From: Spiroplasma endosymbiont of Lonchoptera lutea
GTDB lineage: Bacteria; Bacillota_I; Bacilli_A; Mycoplasmatales; Nriv7
Reading direction: 5' to 3'
Length of the DNA: 64,000 bases
NCBI RefSeq assembly: GCF_964019715.1
Contig: NZ_OZ026463.1
Location: 1,066,220-1,130,219, forward strand
This document shows positions 21,208 to 33,811 of the stretch, piece after piece. The notes under the pieces are model-generated. The model was not told the DNA's origin, ran no database searches, and saw only the letters and a list, made by a program, of their open reading frames with translations. A program made the position numbers and the translations under genes. Every line of letters begins with the position of its first letter. Position 1 is the first letter of the stretch.

Positions 21208-21501
21208 GTGGAAAATATTACTTCGGAATTATTACGAGAAATTACTAATAATTTAATGCTAGAGTTGGAAGAAGAAGAGTATAAGTTATTAGCAGAAGAG
21301 TTTTATATTGTTTTAGAACAAATGAAGTTAGTACAGACAATTGATGTAGAAGGGCATGAACCAATGCATTATCCATTTTTAAATTCGCAACATTTATTAC
21401 GCGAAGATGATAATGTAATGATTAATGAACAATCTCTTGTTTTGCAAAATGCGTGAGAAGTAAAAGATGATTATATTGTTATTAATAGGGTGGTTGAATA
21501 A
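21208..21501 (+). CDS. gatC: Asp/Glu-tRNA amidotransferase subunit C, 97 aa, copy 1
   Basis: Small stabilising subunit of GatCAB, which converts Glu-tRNA(Gln) to Gln-tRNA(Gln). GTG start at 21208 after AAGGAGTG. Has the family pattern: LMLELEEEEYKLLAEEF, then a DVEGHEPMHYP loop and LREDD. Its stop overlaps the gatA start by one base, implying translational coupling. Differs from copy 2 at His/Tyr in VEGH. Confidence 0.9.
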
Positions 21502-22967
21502 TGATGAAAATGACAATTGAATTATTGCATCAACAATTATTACAGAAGAAAACATCACCAATTAAAATTGTTCGTGATGCGATTGCTAAGGCAAAAAAAT
21601 ATGAATATTATAATGGTGTTGTTAAATTATTAGAAGAAGAAGCGATGGTCATTGCTAAGCATTTGGAATCAATGCCAATTCCTGAAGATAATTATTTATT
21701 TGCTATACCTTATGCGGTTAAAGATAATTTAGCAACTAAGAACATTGTAACTAGTGGGGGAACAAAAATTTTGGAAAATTTTGTGCCGACATTTGATAGT
21801 AAAGTAGTTAAAGATATTAATGATTATCAAGCTGTTAATATTGCTAAAGCAACACTTGATGAATTAGGAATGGGTGGTACTGGTTTGGATAGTTTTACGG
21901 GTTTTGTTTATAATCCGTGAAATAAAAATCATATTACAGGGGGGAGTTCATCAGGAAGTGCGGCGTTGGTTGCTTTGGGTGTTGTTCCGTTTGCCTTGGC
22001 AAGTGATACGGGTGATTCAATTAGAAAACCAGCATCGTATACAGGGATTGTTGGTATTAAACCAACTTATGGGCTTATTTCTCGCTATGGGTTATTTCCC
22101 TATGCACCGTCTTTAGATACTGTTGGTGTACTTGCTAATACTGTTCGTGATTGTGCAATTGTTATGGATGCGACAGTTAAGTTTGATGCGAATGATTTGA
22201 CTAGTCAGCAAGCAAAGGAAAAAGATTATTTGCAAAATCTTAGTCTTGATATTAAAAAATATCGTTTGGCGACTATTAAATCGGTTAATGATGGTTTGCG
22301 ACCGTTAACGGGAGTTTTGTGGTCTTCGGTAATTAGTAAATTAAAAGAGCAAGGTTTACTTATTGAAGATATTGATTTTCCCCTTGATTTATTAAAGGCA
22401 TTATTACCAGTTTATATGGTTATTTCGTTTGCGGAAGCTACTAGTTCGCAAAGTAATTTAACAGCAATTAATTTTGGGAAACGAATTAGTAAAGATGATG
22501 ATTCTTATCAAAATATTATGATTAAAAGTCGTAGTGTATTGGGAAAGACAGTTAAAAGAAGATATGTTATTGGGGCATATGCTTTGGCACAAGCAAATCA
22601 ACAGGAATTATTTTTGCAAGCAAAAAAGGTGCGACGAAAAATTGTTGATCATTTTGAAAAAATTTTTACTGATTATGATGGACTGTTATTGCCAGCAGCT
22701 GGTGGTGATGCTCCGACAATTGAGAAAACTATTAATCATAAATTAGAGTTAAGTGATGTTAATAACTTAACAAATGATGCGTTGTTATTAGCTAATTTTT
22801 CGGGTGCGCCTTCAATCACAATTCCTATTGGTTTAGTAAATGAATTGCCATTTGGAATGACAATTAATTGTTTACCATTTGCTGATCAAAAGGCGTTAAA
22901 TATTGCTTATGGAATTGAAAAAATTATTAACTTTGAAAATTCTTGTCATCATCGAAAGGAAAAATAA
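21501..22967 (+). CDS. gatA: Asp/Glu-tRNA amidotransferase subunit A, 488 aa, copy 1
   Basis: Amidase subunit releasing ammonia from glutamine for GatB. Ser-cisSer-Lys triad: Lys74 in YAVKDN, Gly/Ser loop TGGSSSGSAA (146-155) and SDTGDSIRKPAS, where the usual GGS is GDS in both copies of this window. The LPVYMVISFAEATSSQSN segment keeps the conserved Pro (Leu in copy 2). ATG 21501 overlaps the gatC stop; an ATG at 21504 is also possible. gatB starts three bases after the stop. Confidence 0.96.
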
Positions 22968-22970
22968 ATA

Positions 22971-24410
22971 ATGAAATTACAACCTGTTATTGGAATTGAA
23001 ATTCATATTGAGTTAAAAACAAAAACAAAGATGTTTTCTAATAGTCCGGTGACATTTGCTAGTATTCCTAATAGTCAAGTAAATGAAATTGATTTGGGTT
23101 ATCCGGGAAGTTTACCTTCTATTAATAAACAAGCAGTAGTATTAGCTATTAGAGCGTGTCAAGCGTTAAATATGAAGATTAATCCAGTATTATCATTTGA
23201 TCGTAAGAATTATTTTTATCCGGATTTGCCTAAAGGATATCAAATAACCCAACAAAATAATCCGATTGGTAGTAATGGTAAATTAACGATTGCTACTAAC
23301 AATATGCAACAAGATATTTTGGTTACGCGGTTGCATTTAGAAGAAGATATCGCTAAACAAATTCATTTAGATAATATTACTTTGTTAGATTATAATCGGG
23401 CGGGAATTGGTTTAATTGAGATTGTTAGTGAACCTGTTATTTATGATGTTGAGACGGCAATTAATTATATTGAAACATTGCGTAAGACATTATTACATTT
23501 AGGGGTTAGTAATGCTAAAATGAGTGAAGGTTCATTTCGTTGTGATATTAATATTTCTTTACGACCGATAGAAAGTAAGGATTTTTTTAAACGCGTGGAA
23601 GTTAAAAATTTAAATTCTTTAAATAATGTTAAAAGAGCGATTGAATTTGAAATTAAACGACAAACTAATTTAATTAATCAAGGAACACCTTTAAAGAGTA
23701 ATGAAACACGCAGATTTGATGAAAAAACAAAAACAACAATTTTAATGCGTTCTAAAGAATCAACGGTTGATTATAAGTATTTTCCCGAACCAAATATAGT
23801 TCCGATTAGTTTAGAACAGCATTGAATTGAAGAGATTATTAATACTAGTCCAGAATCGTATCCCCAAAAACAAATTCGTTATGTAGAAACATATGGTTTG
23901 CATATTAATGAAGTTAATGTTTTGTTACAAGATATTGAATTAACTAATTTTTTTGAAAAGACAATTGAACATATTAAATATTATCGTTTGGTGTTAAATA
24001 TGCTTATTGGTGATATTAGTGCTTATTTGAAACAAAAAGATGCTTCTTTATTAGATACTCAGTTAACACCGATTAATTTGGCCCAGATAGTTGATATTTT
24101 ACAACGAAAGGAAATATCGCAAAGACAAGCCAAGACATTATTATTACATTTGCTAGAAAATAATGCGAGTGTTGAGCAGAGTATTAAGCAACTTAACTTA
24201 CAACAAATAAATGATGAAAAGATAATTAGGAGTTTAATTAAACCGTTTATTTTGGAAAACTTACAAATATTGAAAGATTATCCTTCTCGTCCTGAGAGAG
24301 TGTTAAAGTTTTATATGGGACACTTAATGAAAGTTACTAAGGGACAAGTTAATCCTGAAATAGGACAAAAGATTATTGAAGAAATAATTTCTGAAAATAT
24401 TAGTAAATAA
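22971..24410 (+). CDS. gatB: Asp/Glu-tRNA amidotransferase subunit B, 479 aa, copy 1
   Basis: Kinase/transamidase subunit that activates Glu-tRNA and adds ammonia. Starts with the family signature PVIGIEIHIELKTKTKMF, followed by DLGYPGSLPSIN, DRKNYFYPDLPKGYQITQ, HLEEDIAKQIH and GIGLIEIVSEP; C-terminal helical YqeY-like tail with VNPEIGQKIIEE. Full length. Last gene of the operon, followed at once by a strong terminator. Copy 2 differs at four residues. Confidence 0.96.
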
Positions 24411-24420
24411 TTAAGTTTAC

Positions 24421-24449
24421 AAAAAAACAGCACATTGTGCTGTTTTTTT
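24421..24449. terminator. bidirectional terminator gatB / ktrA
   Basis: AAAAAAACAGCACA and its full complement around a tiny ATT loop, giving U-tracts on both strands; shared by convergent gatB and ktrA. Confidence 0.9.
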
Positions 24450-25114
24450 AAATATCTTCGGTTTCTTTTGCTCCCGTAATGTATTCGTGAATTTCTTGGA
24501 TGTATTTGTTTTTAGCAATGAATAGAACTTCGTCGCCGTAGCTAAGAATGGTATCGGCATCGGGCAAGATAATTTTTTTGTTGTGTTTAATGTGAATAAT
24601 GTTAACTCTTTTGTTGTTAATTAGTTTGATTTCTTCAAGGGGTTTTCCTAAGATAATTTTATTTGTGGCTTCAACTAAACTAATGCTAAATTCACCATCA
24701 ACATCTTTAATGTCAACTTCTAGACCTCATAGGGCTTTTAGGGCAGTTTGTCTTCCTGAGGAAATATCGGGTTTGACAATTTGATTAATCCCAATTGCTC
24801 GTAAAATCTTTTCATGAGGATTATTAATAGCTTTAGCAATGATATTGCTGGTTTCTAATTCTTTTAGGTTAACAGCTACTAGAACTGATGATTGAATATT
24901 GCTACCGATAGCAATAATAATGTCATTAATATTTTTAATTCCAATACTTTCTAATGCTTCTAAGTCAGTGGCATCTAATTCGTAGCCGTTAATGTTAGCA
25001 AAATTTCCCGTAATTTTTCTGATTTTACTATTATCTTGATCAATAACAATGACATTGTGGTTCATTGATGCTAATGTTTCTGCAACTGCTGTGCCGAAAT
25101 TACCTAAACCAATT
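24448..25114 (-). pseudogene. ktrA: KtrA potassium-uptake regulator, 5' end removed by IS30, copy 1
   Basis: Identical in frame to the intact gene at 46167-46856 but lacks the first eight or so codons, including the start; IS30 copy C begins at 25115. The nucleotide-binding GLGNFG loop and the RCK_C domain remain, so loss of start and ribosome site is the only visible damage. Translation from a start in the IS end cannot be excluded but none is evident. Confidence 0.88.
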
Positions 25115-26175
25115 CCTGAAATGTAAAATTAAAAAGGACACTTATATAAAAAACAAATTGTGTTAATTCTATAATTAAGAAAAAAAAGGAATTAGCACAA
25201 TGTATAAGTATTTGACTATTGAATCAATAATAGCAATAAAAGAATATAAAAGTTATGGATTTTCTATTCGTAAAATAGCAAAAGCAATTGATTATAGTAA
25301 ATCAACTGTACACAGAGTTTGTAAATTATTAAATCAAAACTTATTACCATTAGAAATATTGAATCAAGTTCAAAAAAATAAACAAAATGCAGGTAGAAAA
25401 TTAATAATTTTAACTTTAACAGAAATTAATACTATCAATCATTTGTTAATTACTAAAAATTATGCTCTTGATATAATTGCTGATTTTTTAAAGAAAAATA
25501 AAATAAAAAATATTTCAACAAAAACTTTATATAACATGTTTAAAACAAATCGAATGGGTTTTGATGAAAAAAATTTATTGAGAAAAGGCAAAAATAAACC
25601 TCATAAACAAAAAGAAACTAGGGGCAGAATTAATAATTGTAAATCTATTCATGAAAGAAATTTAATCATTCCAAATATTAAAAATATACAAGAATTTGGC
25701 CATTTAGAGGGAGATACTATCGTTGGTAAAGATCATAAAAGTTCTATTATTACTTTAGCTGATATATGATCAAAAACCACAATTCCTTTGAAAACTAAAA
25801 ATCATAAAGCAGAAAGTATTACACAAAGTATAATAAAATTTATTTCAAAATTAATACCAGGAACAATTAAAACTATTACTTTTGATCGTGGTAAAGAATT
25901 TAGTAAATGAAAATTAATTGAAAAAAATTGTAATGTTAAAATTTATTTTGCAGATGCCGGCAAACCTTGTCAAAGAGGTTTAAATGAGAACAATAATGGT
26001 ATTTTAAGAAGATATTTACCAAAATCTACTGATTTATCTTCATATAAACAAAAAGACTTAAATTCTATAGCATTTCAAATTAATTCTACACCCAGAAAAT
26101 CATTATCTTATAAAAGACCAATAGATTTAATACAATTATTTTAAAAAACTGTCCCATTTATATTTACAATTCAGG
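25115..26175 (+). mobile_element. IS30-family element, copy C
   Basis: Full-length 1061 bp element followed directly by a 5'-truncated second IS30 (26176). The same junction occurs inverted at 56977/56978, showing that this pair was copied as a unit. Confidence 0.95.
25200..26144 (+). CDS. IS30 transposase, intact, 314 aa
   Basis: Same protein as at 18078-19022 with all three DDE segments; no stop codon apart from TGA-coded Trp. Confidence 0.92.
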
Positions 26176-26857
26176 AAAAATAAAATAAAAAATATTTCAA
26201 CAAAAACTTTATATAACATGTTTAAAACAAATCGAATGGGTTTTGATGAAAAAAATTTATTGAGAAAAGGCAAAAATAAACCTCATAAACAAAAAGAAAC
26301 TAGGGGCAGAATTAATAATTGTAAATCTATTCATGAAAGAAATTTAATCATTCCAAATATTAAAAATATACAAGAATTTGGCCATTTAGAGGGAGATACT
26401 ATTGTTGGTAAAGATCATAAAAGTTCTATTATTACTTTAGCTGATATATGATCAAAAACCACAATTCCTTTGAAAACTAAAAATCATAAAGCAGAAAGTA
26501 TTACACAAAGTATAATAAAATTTATTTCAAAATTAATACCAGGAACAATTAAAACTATTACTTTTGATCGTGGTAAAGAATTTAGTAAATGAAAATTAAT
26601 TGAAAAAAATTGTAATGTTAAAATTTATTTTGCAGATGCCGGCAAACCTTGTCAAAGAGGTTTAAATGAGAACAATAATGGTATTTTAAGAAGATATTTA
26701 CCAAAATCTACTGATTTATCTTCATATAAACAAAAAGACTTAAATTCTATAGCATTTCAAATTAATTCTACACCCAGAAAATCATTATCTTATAAAAGAC
26801 CAATAGATTTAATACAATTATTTTAAAAAACTGTCCCATTTATATTTACAATTCAGG
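26176..26857 (+). mobile_element. IS30 fragment, 3' two-thirds
   Basis: Begins inside the transposase at AAAAATAAAATAAAAAATAT, directly after the right end of copy C, and runs to a normal right end. The frame (to 26826) keeps the catalytic core but has no start. Right flank is the gene X coding sequence. Confidence 0.92.
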
Positions 26858-27346
26858 AATATTAAAAGTAAAGAAGAAAAATCTGTTGATGCTTTAAATC
26901 TTATTACCAATAAAACAGTTGATGAAGAACAATGAGAACAGAATATTAAATTTATCTTAGAAGATTTTATTTTTTCAAAATCGTTGATTTTTAATTGAAC
27001 TGTTAATACTTTTAAAAAAGATTTTAATATTTCTGAACAACAAAAACAACCATATAATTTTTCTTTAACGGATGCTAAATATTATTATTACAAAATTCTT
27101 AATGATGTTAGAAGATTTATTGATAATCAGTTAGATATTCGGTGAAGGGTTGATCTTGAAGTTAAGAAAATTAAATGAAGAGCTAGTAATGTGGATTTAA
27201 CATCAGTTTTAATTAGTTCATTTGATTTATATGTTGATCGGCCCTTAACTAGTTATTTAGATGTGTATTTGTGAAGTAATAAAATGCAGAAGCATTATTT
27301 AGCAACAGGTCTTAGTTATAATGTTGGATTTAATATTATAAAATAA
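26858..27346 (+). pseudogene. gene X, 3' part (secreted protein), copy 1
   Basis: 162 codons from the IS30 end to TAA 27344-27346, six TGA-coded Trp. Charged helical start (KSKEEKSVDALN), then a region rich in Phe/Tyr/Leu ending LATGLSYNVGFNIIK. The missing start is present at the inverted locus (57952-58031), where it supplies a signal-peptide-like N-terminus; together they give a protein of about 187 residues. Family not recognised. The gene precedes crr on the same strand. Confidence 0.75.
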
Positions 27347-27372
27347 ATTATTAAGGTAAGATGATGGGATAT

Positions 27373-27411
27373 ATCACTTTTGTTTTAATGACAAAAGTGA
27401 TTTTTTCACAT
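27373..27411 (+). terminator. terminator after gene X
   Basis: ATCACTTTTGT / ACAAAAGTGAT stem with TTTAATG loop followed by TTTTT. It separates gene X from the crr promoter. Confidence 0.8.
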
Positions 27412-27416
27412 ATAAT
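27411..27416 (+). promoter_or_regulatory. -10 box of crr
   Basis: TATAAT 40 bases before the crr ATG. In the inverted copy one base is lost here (reads TATAAA). Confidence 0.45.
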
Positions 27417-27455
27417 ATTAAAGATATATATAATATATGAAAGGAAAATAATTAA

Positions 27456-27941
27456 ATGTTTAGTTTTGGTAATTTTTTTAAAAAAAAGCAAATTGAAATT
27501 TTATCACCAGTAGATGGTGAAGTAATTAATATTACTGATGTTGATGATGAGGTGTTTAATGAAAAGATGTTAGGTGATGGTGTCGCATTAATTCCTGCTG
27601 CTAATGAGTTTTATGCACCGTTTGCAGGTACGATAACTTCAATATTTCCTACGAATCATGCTTATGGAATTCAACATCGAACAAAAGTAGAATGTTTACT
27701 ACACATTGGTTTAGATACGGTTAATTTAAAAGGTAGGGGGTTTGAACCAAAAGTTAAACAAGGTCAAAAAGTAAAGGCTAATGAATTATTAGCAGTTGTT
27801 AATTGAAGTGAAATTGCTGGTGAGATTAAATCAAATCAATCGCCGTTAATTTTTTTACCTGATAGTTTAAAAGGTAAAAAAATTACTAATATTAAATTAG
27901 GTGCTGTTAAAGCTGGTGAAGTTATTGCAATAATTCAATAA
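27456..27941 (+). CDS. crr: PTS glucose-type EIIA, 161 aa
   Basis: Cytoplasmic phosphocarrier passing phosphate from HPr to EIIB (here probably PtsG, 58163-60151). N-terminal SPVDGEVI, the FAPFAGTI-like segment FYAPFAGTI, His68 in NHAYG and the phosphorylated His83 in LLHIGLDTV are all present; ends in GEVIAIIQ. Usual length. Ribosome site AAAGGAAAA. It is the only intact crr in the window; a truncated inverted duplicate lies at 52126-52339. Confidence 0.95.
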
Positions 27942-27947
27942 ATTATT

Positions 27948-27988
27948 TAATAAAAAAGATGAATTCAATGAATTCATCTTTTTTATTA
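27948..27988. terminator. bidirectional terminator crr / sodA
   Basis: 20-base perfect arms TAATAAAAAAGATGAATTCA and complement; serves convergent crr and sodA. Confidence 0.9.
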
Positions 27989-27997
27989 AAATTAGTA

Positions 27998-28621
27998 TTA
28001 TTTAGAATTATTTTTTAAATAAGTGTCATATAGTTTTTCAACTTCTTCTCAGTTAATAATGTCAAAAAATTTAGTTACATAAGTTTTACGGTCGTTACGA
28101 TAGTCAATATAATAGGCATGTTCTCAAACATCAATACCGATTAAAGGATAGGATTTTAAAAATCAAGGATTATCTTGGTTAAAGGTGTTAAAAATTTTTA
28201 ATTTGTCATTACGATCAATTAATAATCATGTTCAACCACTACCAAAGACTTGTAAGGCGGCGTCACGCATTTTTTCTTGTCATTTTTCCATTGACCCGTA
28301 GGTTTCTTCAATAAGAGTTTTTAATTTACCATTACTAATTGGTTTGTCTTTGGCTAGGATACTAAAAAAGAAATTGTGGTTAATTAATCCGCCACCAAAT
28401 TGGCGAATACCAACATGGCATTCATTTGGTAAGGTTAAATAGTCGCGCATTAATTGATTTAGATCGGTAGGTTGATTGTTATTTTCTAATTTTGCAAGAG
28501 TATTATTTAAACCATCTTCATATGCTTTGTGATGTTTGTTGTAATGATAATCCATGGTTTCTTTAGATATAATTGGTTCTAGAGCATCTAACGAATAATT
28601 TAGTTCTTTTCTTTGAAACAT
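27998..28621 (-). CDS. sodA: superoxide dismutase (Mn/Fe), 207 aa
   Basis: Detoxifies superoxide in the cytoplasm. Metal ligands and signatures visible: His26 in YHYNKHHKAY, the LINHNFFFSIL helix, WTWLLID, and DVWEHAYYIDY containing the Asp and His ligands. Length is standard. ATG 28619-28621 follows AAAGGAGGAAAT. Divergent from the CPBP gene, sharing a 98-base promoter region with TATAAT at 28676-28681 facing right. Confidence 0.95.
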
Positions 28622-28719
28622 TTATAATTTCCTCCTTTTAATAAATTAATTATATACACATATACTATATAAATGTATAATAATTGTATAAGAAAGTAAA
28701 AATGGAGTAAGGTTTAAAG

Positions 28720-29709
28720 ATGAGTTCTGAAAGTTTTTCGCATTCCCAACAATTAAAGTCGTGCAAATGATATCGTCCACAGTATCAAATTCCAAAAACT
28801 TTTGTTGATGATTTACAGGTTTATAATTATAAACTGTTTTCTAAAGTTAGTACTTGTTTATTTCTCATAACAGTTTTTGCTCTTCCAATAATTTTTGATT
28901 TACTTCGGATTTATGTTTTAAATAATAATAACTATATTTTTTTATTTTTAATTCTTAATTTAGTTTCGTATGGTTTTAGTTTTGGATGATTAATGGCTGA
29001 AGATGCAAAAAAATTTATTAATAGTGGTGCTTGAGCAATTTATTTATTTGTAGCTTCCCAAACAGTTAGTAAGATTTTATTTGCTATTTTTATTAAAACA
29101 TCGCCATTATTTTATGAGCAAGTTGGTAATAAAATTGAACTTACGAATGCTGGTTATGCTCTTAGTTCTTTTATACAAAGCATTACTGGATTAGTAACAA
29201 TTTTTATAATTTTGTTTTTTAGTAAGCAGTTAGCAAGTAAGATTGGTAATACATTACTTTATAATGTGCTATTAGTTGCTATTGTGATTATTATTTCTTT
29301 GTTAATTATTTTTCAAGTTACTACTGTTTTTAAGTTTATTAATGATGCTATTGGTACTAAGAAATCTGCTAATCAAACTGAAATTGAAAAATCTTTAAGT
29401 ATTATTAGTGGCAAGATTGGTTTATTTATTATGGTTGTTATTACAGCACCATTATTGGAAGAATTAGCAACTAGGCATAGTATTTTTATGCTATCAAGAT
29501 ATCGTTGATTGGGATTTTTTATTTCTTCTTTTTACTTTGCTTGAATGCATGTCCGCTTGGCTGGCGATATTCAAAATATTTTTAGTTATTTAGGTTTTTC
29601 TTTGTTGTTGTCATTACTATTTATTTTTAGTCGTGAGAATGTAACATATTCATTTGTAATTCATTTAATAAATAACTTGATTAGTTATACAGTTTTGGTT
29701 GCGACTTAG
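28720..29709 (+). CDS. CPBP-family intramembrane protease, 329 aa
   Basis: Polytopic membrane protein with about eight helices and the CPBP (Abi) motifs: EELATR (Glu247, Glu248, Arg252), FAWMH (His277) and VIHLINN near the C-terminus. Such proteases cleave membrane substrates or act in signalling; the substrate is unknown. The next gene starts two bases after its stop, so they are co-transcribed. ATG 28720 follows GGAGTAAGG. Confidence 0.85.
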
Positions 29710-29710
29710 G

Positions 29711-30622
29711 ATGGTACAATTTGTTATTGAAGAAAATGATGCTCATCAAACAATTATTAAATTTATGCGTAAAACTTTTAATACTGTTCCTTTACGACTA
29801 ATTTATAAGTTATTTCGTTTAAAAAAGATAAAATTAAATGGTGAAGTTATTAGTGATTTAAAGTATTATTTAAAACCTAATGATACGATTATTGTTTTAG
29901 ATAATTTAACTTTTAAAGATGAAGTAGAAAAACAATTTGCTAGTCAAATTGTTTTGACAATTATTTATGAAGACGAATATATTTTAATTGTTGATAAACC
30001 CCATAATGTTTTAATTCATCATCCCGTGGGTGATTGTTTAGATTTAGCAGTTCGTAAGTATTTGCAAATTAATAACAGTTATTCTTTTACTATTAGTCAT
30101 GTACATCGTTTAGATAAGTTAACAAGAGGCTTAGTAATTTATGCGAAAAAGAAAATTGCTTTAAATATTTTTCATCAATTTTGAAATCAAAATAATATTA
30201 CTAAAAAATATTTAGCATTATTAGCTACTAATAAGGAATTACCATTAGTTGTTAAAGGTTATATATTTCAAGATATTATGCAAGGAAAAATGGTATTTAG
30301 TCCTAAATTAGAATTGCCAAATTGTAAAGTAGCAGTAACGAAGTTTAAAATGTTTAAAAAAGTATTAAAGTTTAGTTGATACGAGATCCAACTGATTACG
30401 GGAAGAAAACATCAAATTAGAGCATCTTGTGAGTATTTAAAAACACCGATTGTGGGTGACATTAAATATGGTTCTAAATATAATTTAAATGGTCGCATTA
30501 TGCTTTTTGCTTATAAGTTAGAGTTTAAAAATTTACCGGTTCCTTTGGATTATTTAAATAATAAACAATTTGTTTTATCAGATATTGATAAGATATTAGA
30601 AATAAATAGCAGAAAAATTAAT
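29711..30622 (+). CDS. RluA/RluD-type pseudouridine synthase, 303 aa
   Basis: Converts uridine to pseudouridine, probably in 23S rRNA. N-terminal S4-like RNA-binding part (LIYKLFRLKKIKLNGEV), catalytic HRLDKLTRG with Asp135 (the common form is HRLDxxTSG), then KKYLALL and the GRKHQIRA motif. ATG 29711 was preferred over TTG 29699, which lies inside the preceding gene. Exact target not determinable; RluD-like by length. Confidence 0.9.
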
Positions 30623-30664
30623 TAAGTTTGTGATAAAATGATTTAAATTGAAGGGGAATGGCCA

Positions 30665-32542
30665 ATGTATTCAACAAGCAAAAGTTTTTTTAATACACTG
30701 TTAGGAATTATTGGAACATTTTTAGGTTCAGTTTTTCAGTTTGTTCTTATTTATTTAATAATTAAATATTATGGGGCGAAAATGAATGGATTAGTACGAA
30801 CTATTATGGCAATTTCATTTACTATTGGTTTGGCTGAGAGTAGTTTAGGAATTATGGGAATTTTTTATTTGTATCATCCCTTAGCAAAGAAAGATTGAAT
30901 TACTGTTAATGATATTGTGGGTACGATTAAAAATAATTATATTAAAACGGGGATAATTTATTTATCATTAGTTATTTTTTTAGGTTTAGGGTTTTCTTTA
31001 TATGCTTATTGAAATAATGTTAGTGAAACTATTACTGATGATGTTATTCAAGTGATGCCATTTTGACAATTATGAATTATTATCATATCGTTATCATTAA
31101 AAAATTTAATTTCATTTTTCATTGTTGGTGCTTATGAAAATTTAATTCAAGCTGATAATGGTAATTATTTTAATCGGATTGTGCATTTAACTTGTGATTT
31201 ATTAGTTTTTACAGGTGTTATTTTGTGAATGTGGATTAGTGCTAGAAATGGTAATCCCAATGCTTATTTACCATTTTTAGTTTATATTTTTCATGGAATT
31301 ATTAAGTCAATTTTAATTTATATTTATGTGAAATTAAAATATCCATGATTGCAAACTAAAGAGTGAACTAAAAATGATAAATTATTGCAAGAGAGTAACT
31401 ATGTTGCGGTTAAAAGTTATGCGGTAGCAATTTTTAATAATATTGATTTTGTTTTAATTGCTTTATTTATTGGTTTTCGTACAGCGTCGGCGTATTCCAT
31501 ATATATGACGGTGGCGATAAATATGAGAGTAATTATGTTATTATTTATTACTTCGTTTAAAGACTTTTTTGGTACATGAATTTCTTATCAAGGAAGAATT
31601 CGTTGGAATACATTTGTTAAATTTGAATTGTTTGCTTATATGGTGGCTGCTTTTATGTTTGTTGTGCAATTTATTATGTCACCATATTTTGTTAATGGCT
31701 TATATGGTGAATTGAAGGTTCAAATGCTAGCAACTGTTAGAAGTTCTAGTAATCCAGAGTTTGAGAATATTGCGATTAAGACGATTTTTGATACCCCACA
31801 TTTATCGTTAATTTTTGCTATTAATTCAGCATTATTAATGATAAGTGAACCGGCGAGTATTTTAATTTATGGTGCGGGAAGACATCGTGAAACTACGAAG
31901 CATGCTTATATACAAGTGGTTATTAGTTTGATTATTAGTTTAATTTTAGGGTCAGTTTTTACATATTATTTAAAAGATGCACAGTTAACAATTTATGCTT
32001 TAGTATTATCAACAACTTTTGGGTTATTTTATCGTTGAATTTATAGTAGTAGTTATACTTGGAAGTATTTAACATATAATAGTAATGCTCGGTTTTGATG
32101 AAAGAATTTGGCAATTATTGTTATTCCAATGATTTTTTCAATTGTTATTGCTTATAAATTAATTTTTTCTAATCCTTATTATCAATTTGCTAACTATGAA
32201 CAATTATCGTCACAATTGGGAATTAAAGGAATCATAAAATTATTTATGTTAATTCTTGTTATTTCTGTTCCGGGGATTATGTTATTAGCAGCGATTACTG
32301 AACCTTTGCAGTTAATGGCGATATTATCACGAAGTTCATTAACTAATTGGATTATTGTTCGTTTAAAAAAACAATTGAAAAATAAAGATGATTTTTATAC
32401 AAAAGATGAATTGATCGCTTTTAATGATCCCAATAAAATTAAAGTTCATAGTATTGAAGCCGAAGATAAATGAAAAGATAATCAGCGAACAAATAGTAAA
32501 AATGAGCAACAAGCAGTTTATACATTAACAGGTAAAAATTAA
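30665..32542 (+). CDS. polytopic MOP/flippase-like membrane protein, 625 aa
   Basis: About 12-14 predicted membrane helices, opening with a helix containing GIIGTFLGSVFQFVLIYLIIKYYG as in MOP-superfamily flippases, and a hydrophilic charged C-terminal tail of about 60 residues. A large extracytoplasmic-type loop lies around residues 350-375. Wall-less bacteria still use flippases for glycolipids or capsule-like polymers; substrate unknown. Fifteen bases separate it from the DMT transporter, suggesting one transcript. Confidence 0.6.
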
Positions 32543-32557
32543 TTTAAGGAGAAAAAA

Positions 32558-33712
32558 ATGAGTTTACAAAAACTTAATGTTCATTTTACGAAGCAAGAGT
32601 TACTCACGGGTACAGGAATTGGTGTTATTTCAGCTTTTATGTATTCATTAGCACCATTATTAATTATTTTTTTAGATACGCGAGCATTAAATAGTTTTAT
32701 TTTAGCAACAGTGCAAGAATTTGTTTCTTGAATTTTAGTTGTTTGTCTTACTAATAAACCATTAAAGTTTTTAAAACAAATTTGGAAAAATACTAAAAGT
32801 ATGTTAGGAATGATTGTAATTATTGCTGGTATTTTTGGTGGTCCGATTGCGCAAGTATTGTATATTTTATCAATTCAATTGGCAGCGCAAATGAGTGCTA
32901 CGGCAACAGTGTTAGTAAATATTGCTCCAATTTTTACGGCTTTATTATCAAGGTTATTATTAGAAGAAAGATTATCTTTTATTGCTTGGGTTGGGTTACT
33001 TTTAACATCTTTAGCGGTTATTGGTTTGGTTATTTGACAAATTATTACTGAGTTTAATAAAACAATATTAAGTCCTGACCCTAGTGATATTCAACCGTGA
33101 GTAAAAGCTACTTGGGCAATAATTTTGTCATTGTTAACGGCGATTTTATATGCTATTGAATCAACGATTCTTCATTTTGCAATGAGTAAGTCTAAAAATA
33201 AAATTAATGAGAAGGATGCATTAATTTTAAAAGCGTTTAGTTCATCGTGGATAATGTTAATTTTTGTTTTACCAATAGTTTCGGTAATAGGTGGCGGTTA
33301 TGGTTATGAAGGCTGAGTTCAATTTAGAATTTTTGGTGAATTGAAGGGGTTAACATTTTTATTTATTATCATTTCTAGTTTTGCGATTGCAATTGGGCGA
33401 ATTTTATTTTTTCGCAGTATTAAAATTTTAAATGGTTCTTATGGAATTGCTGCTCAATTGGCGATGTTGTTATGAACGCCATTGCTTTCTTTAGCAATTT
33501 TTGGTTTATATAAAGTTACTAATTGTGATTTTGGTATTATTCAATCTAATATTTTAGATATGCAAATTAAAGATTTGTATTTGGGTGCGACGCAATGAGA
33601 ATATTATCTCTTTTTAGTTCCAGTGCTTATTGGGTTAATATTGTTGCTGTTTAATGAAAAATTTTTAAAAAAAGATAAGGATGTTTGAACACCTCCTATG
33701 GAGTTGAAATAA
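32558..33712 (+). CDS. EamA/DMT-type transporter, 384 aa
   Basis: Ten hydrophobic helices in two halves; the first half ends with VNIAPIFTALLSRLLLEERLSFIAWVGLLL, the classical EamA pattern (P-x-x-x-x-L...E). Drug/metabolite transporter superfamily; exports or imports small metabolites. ATG 32558 follows AAGGAGAAA. Probably co-transcribed with the preceding gene. Right neighbour is an IS3 array beginning 70 bases downstream, an AT-rich gap with nothing recognisable. Confidence 0.85.
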
Positions 33713-33811
33713 TATATAATTAGTTCAAAGTTTTACTTTTTTATATGTTTTTGTTGTTATTAAATATTGTTGCGTATATACTTGGATTGGCAACCCTTTT
33801 TAGGACACTTT

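Noticed and set aside
21874-22116. Second-frame open reading frame inside gatA
   Set aside because: Overlaps the conserved amidase signature in another phase; no independent start signal.
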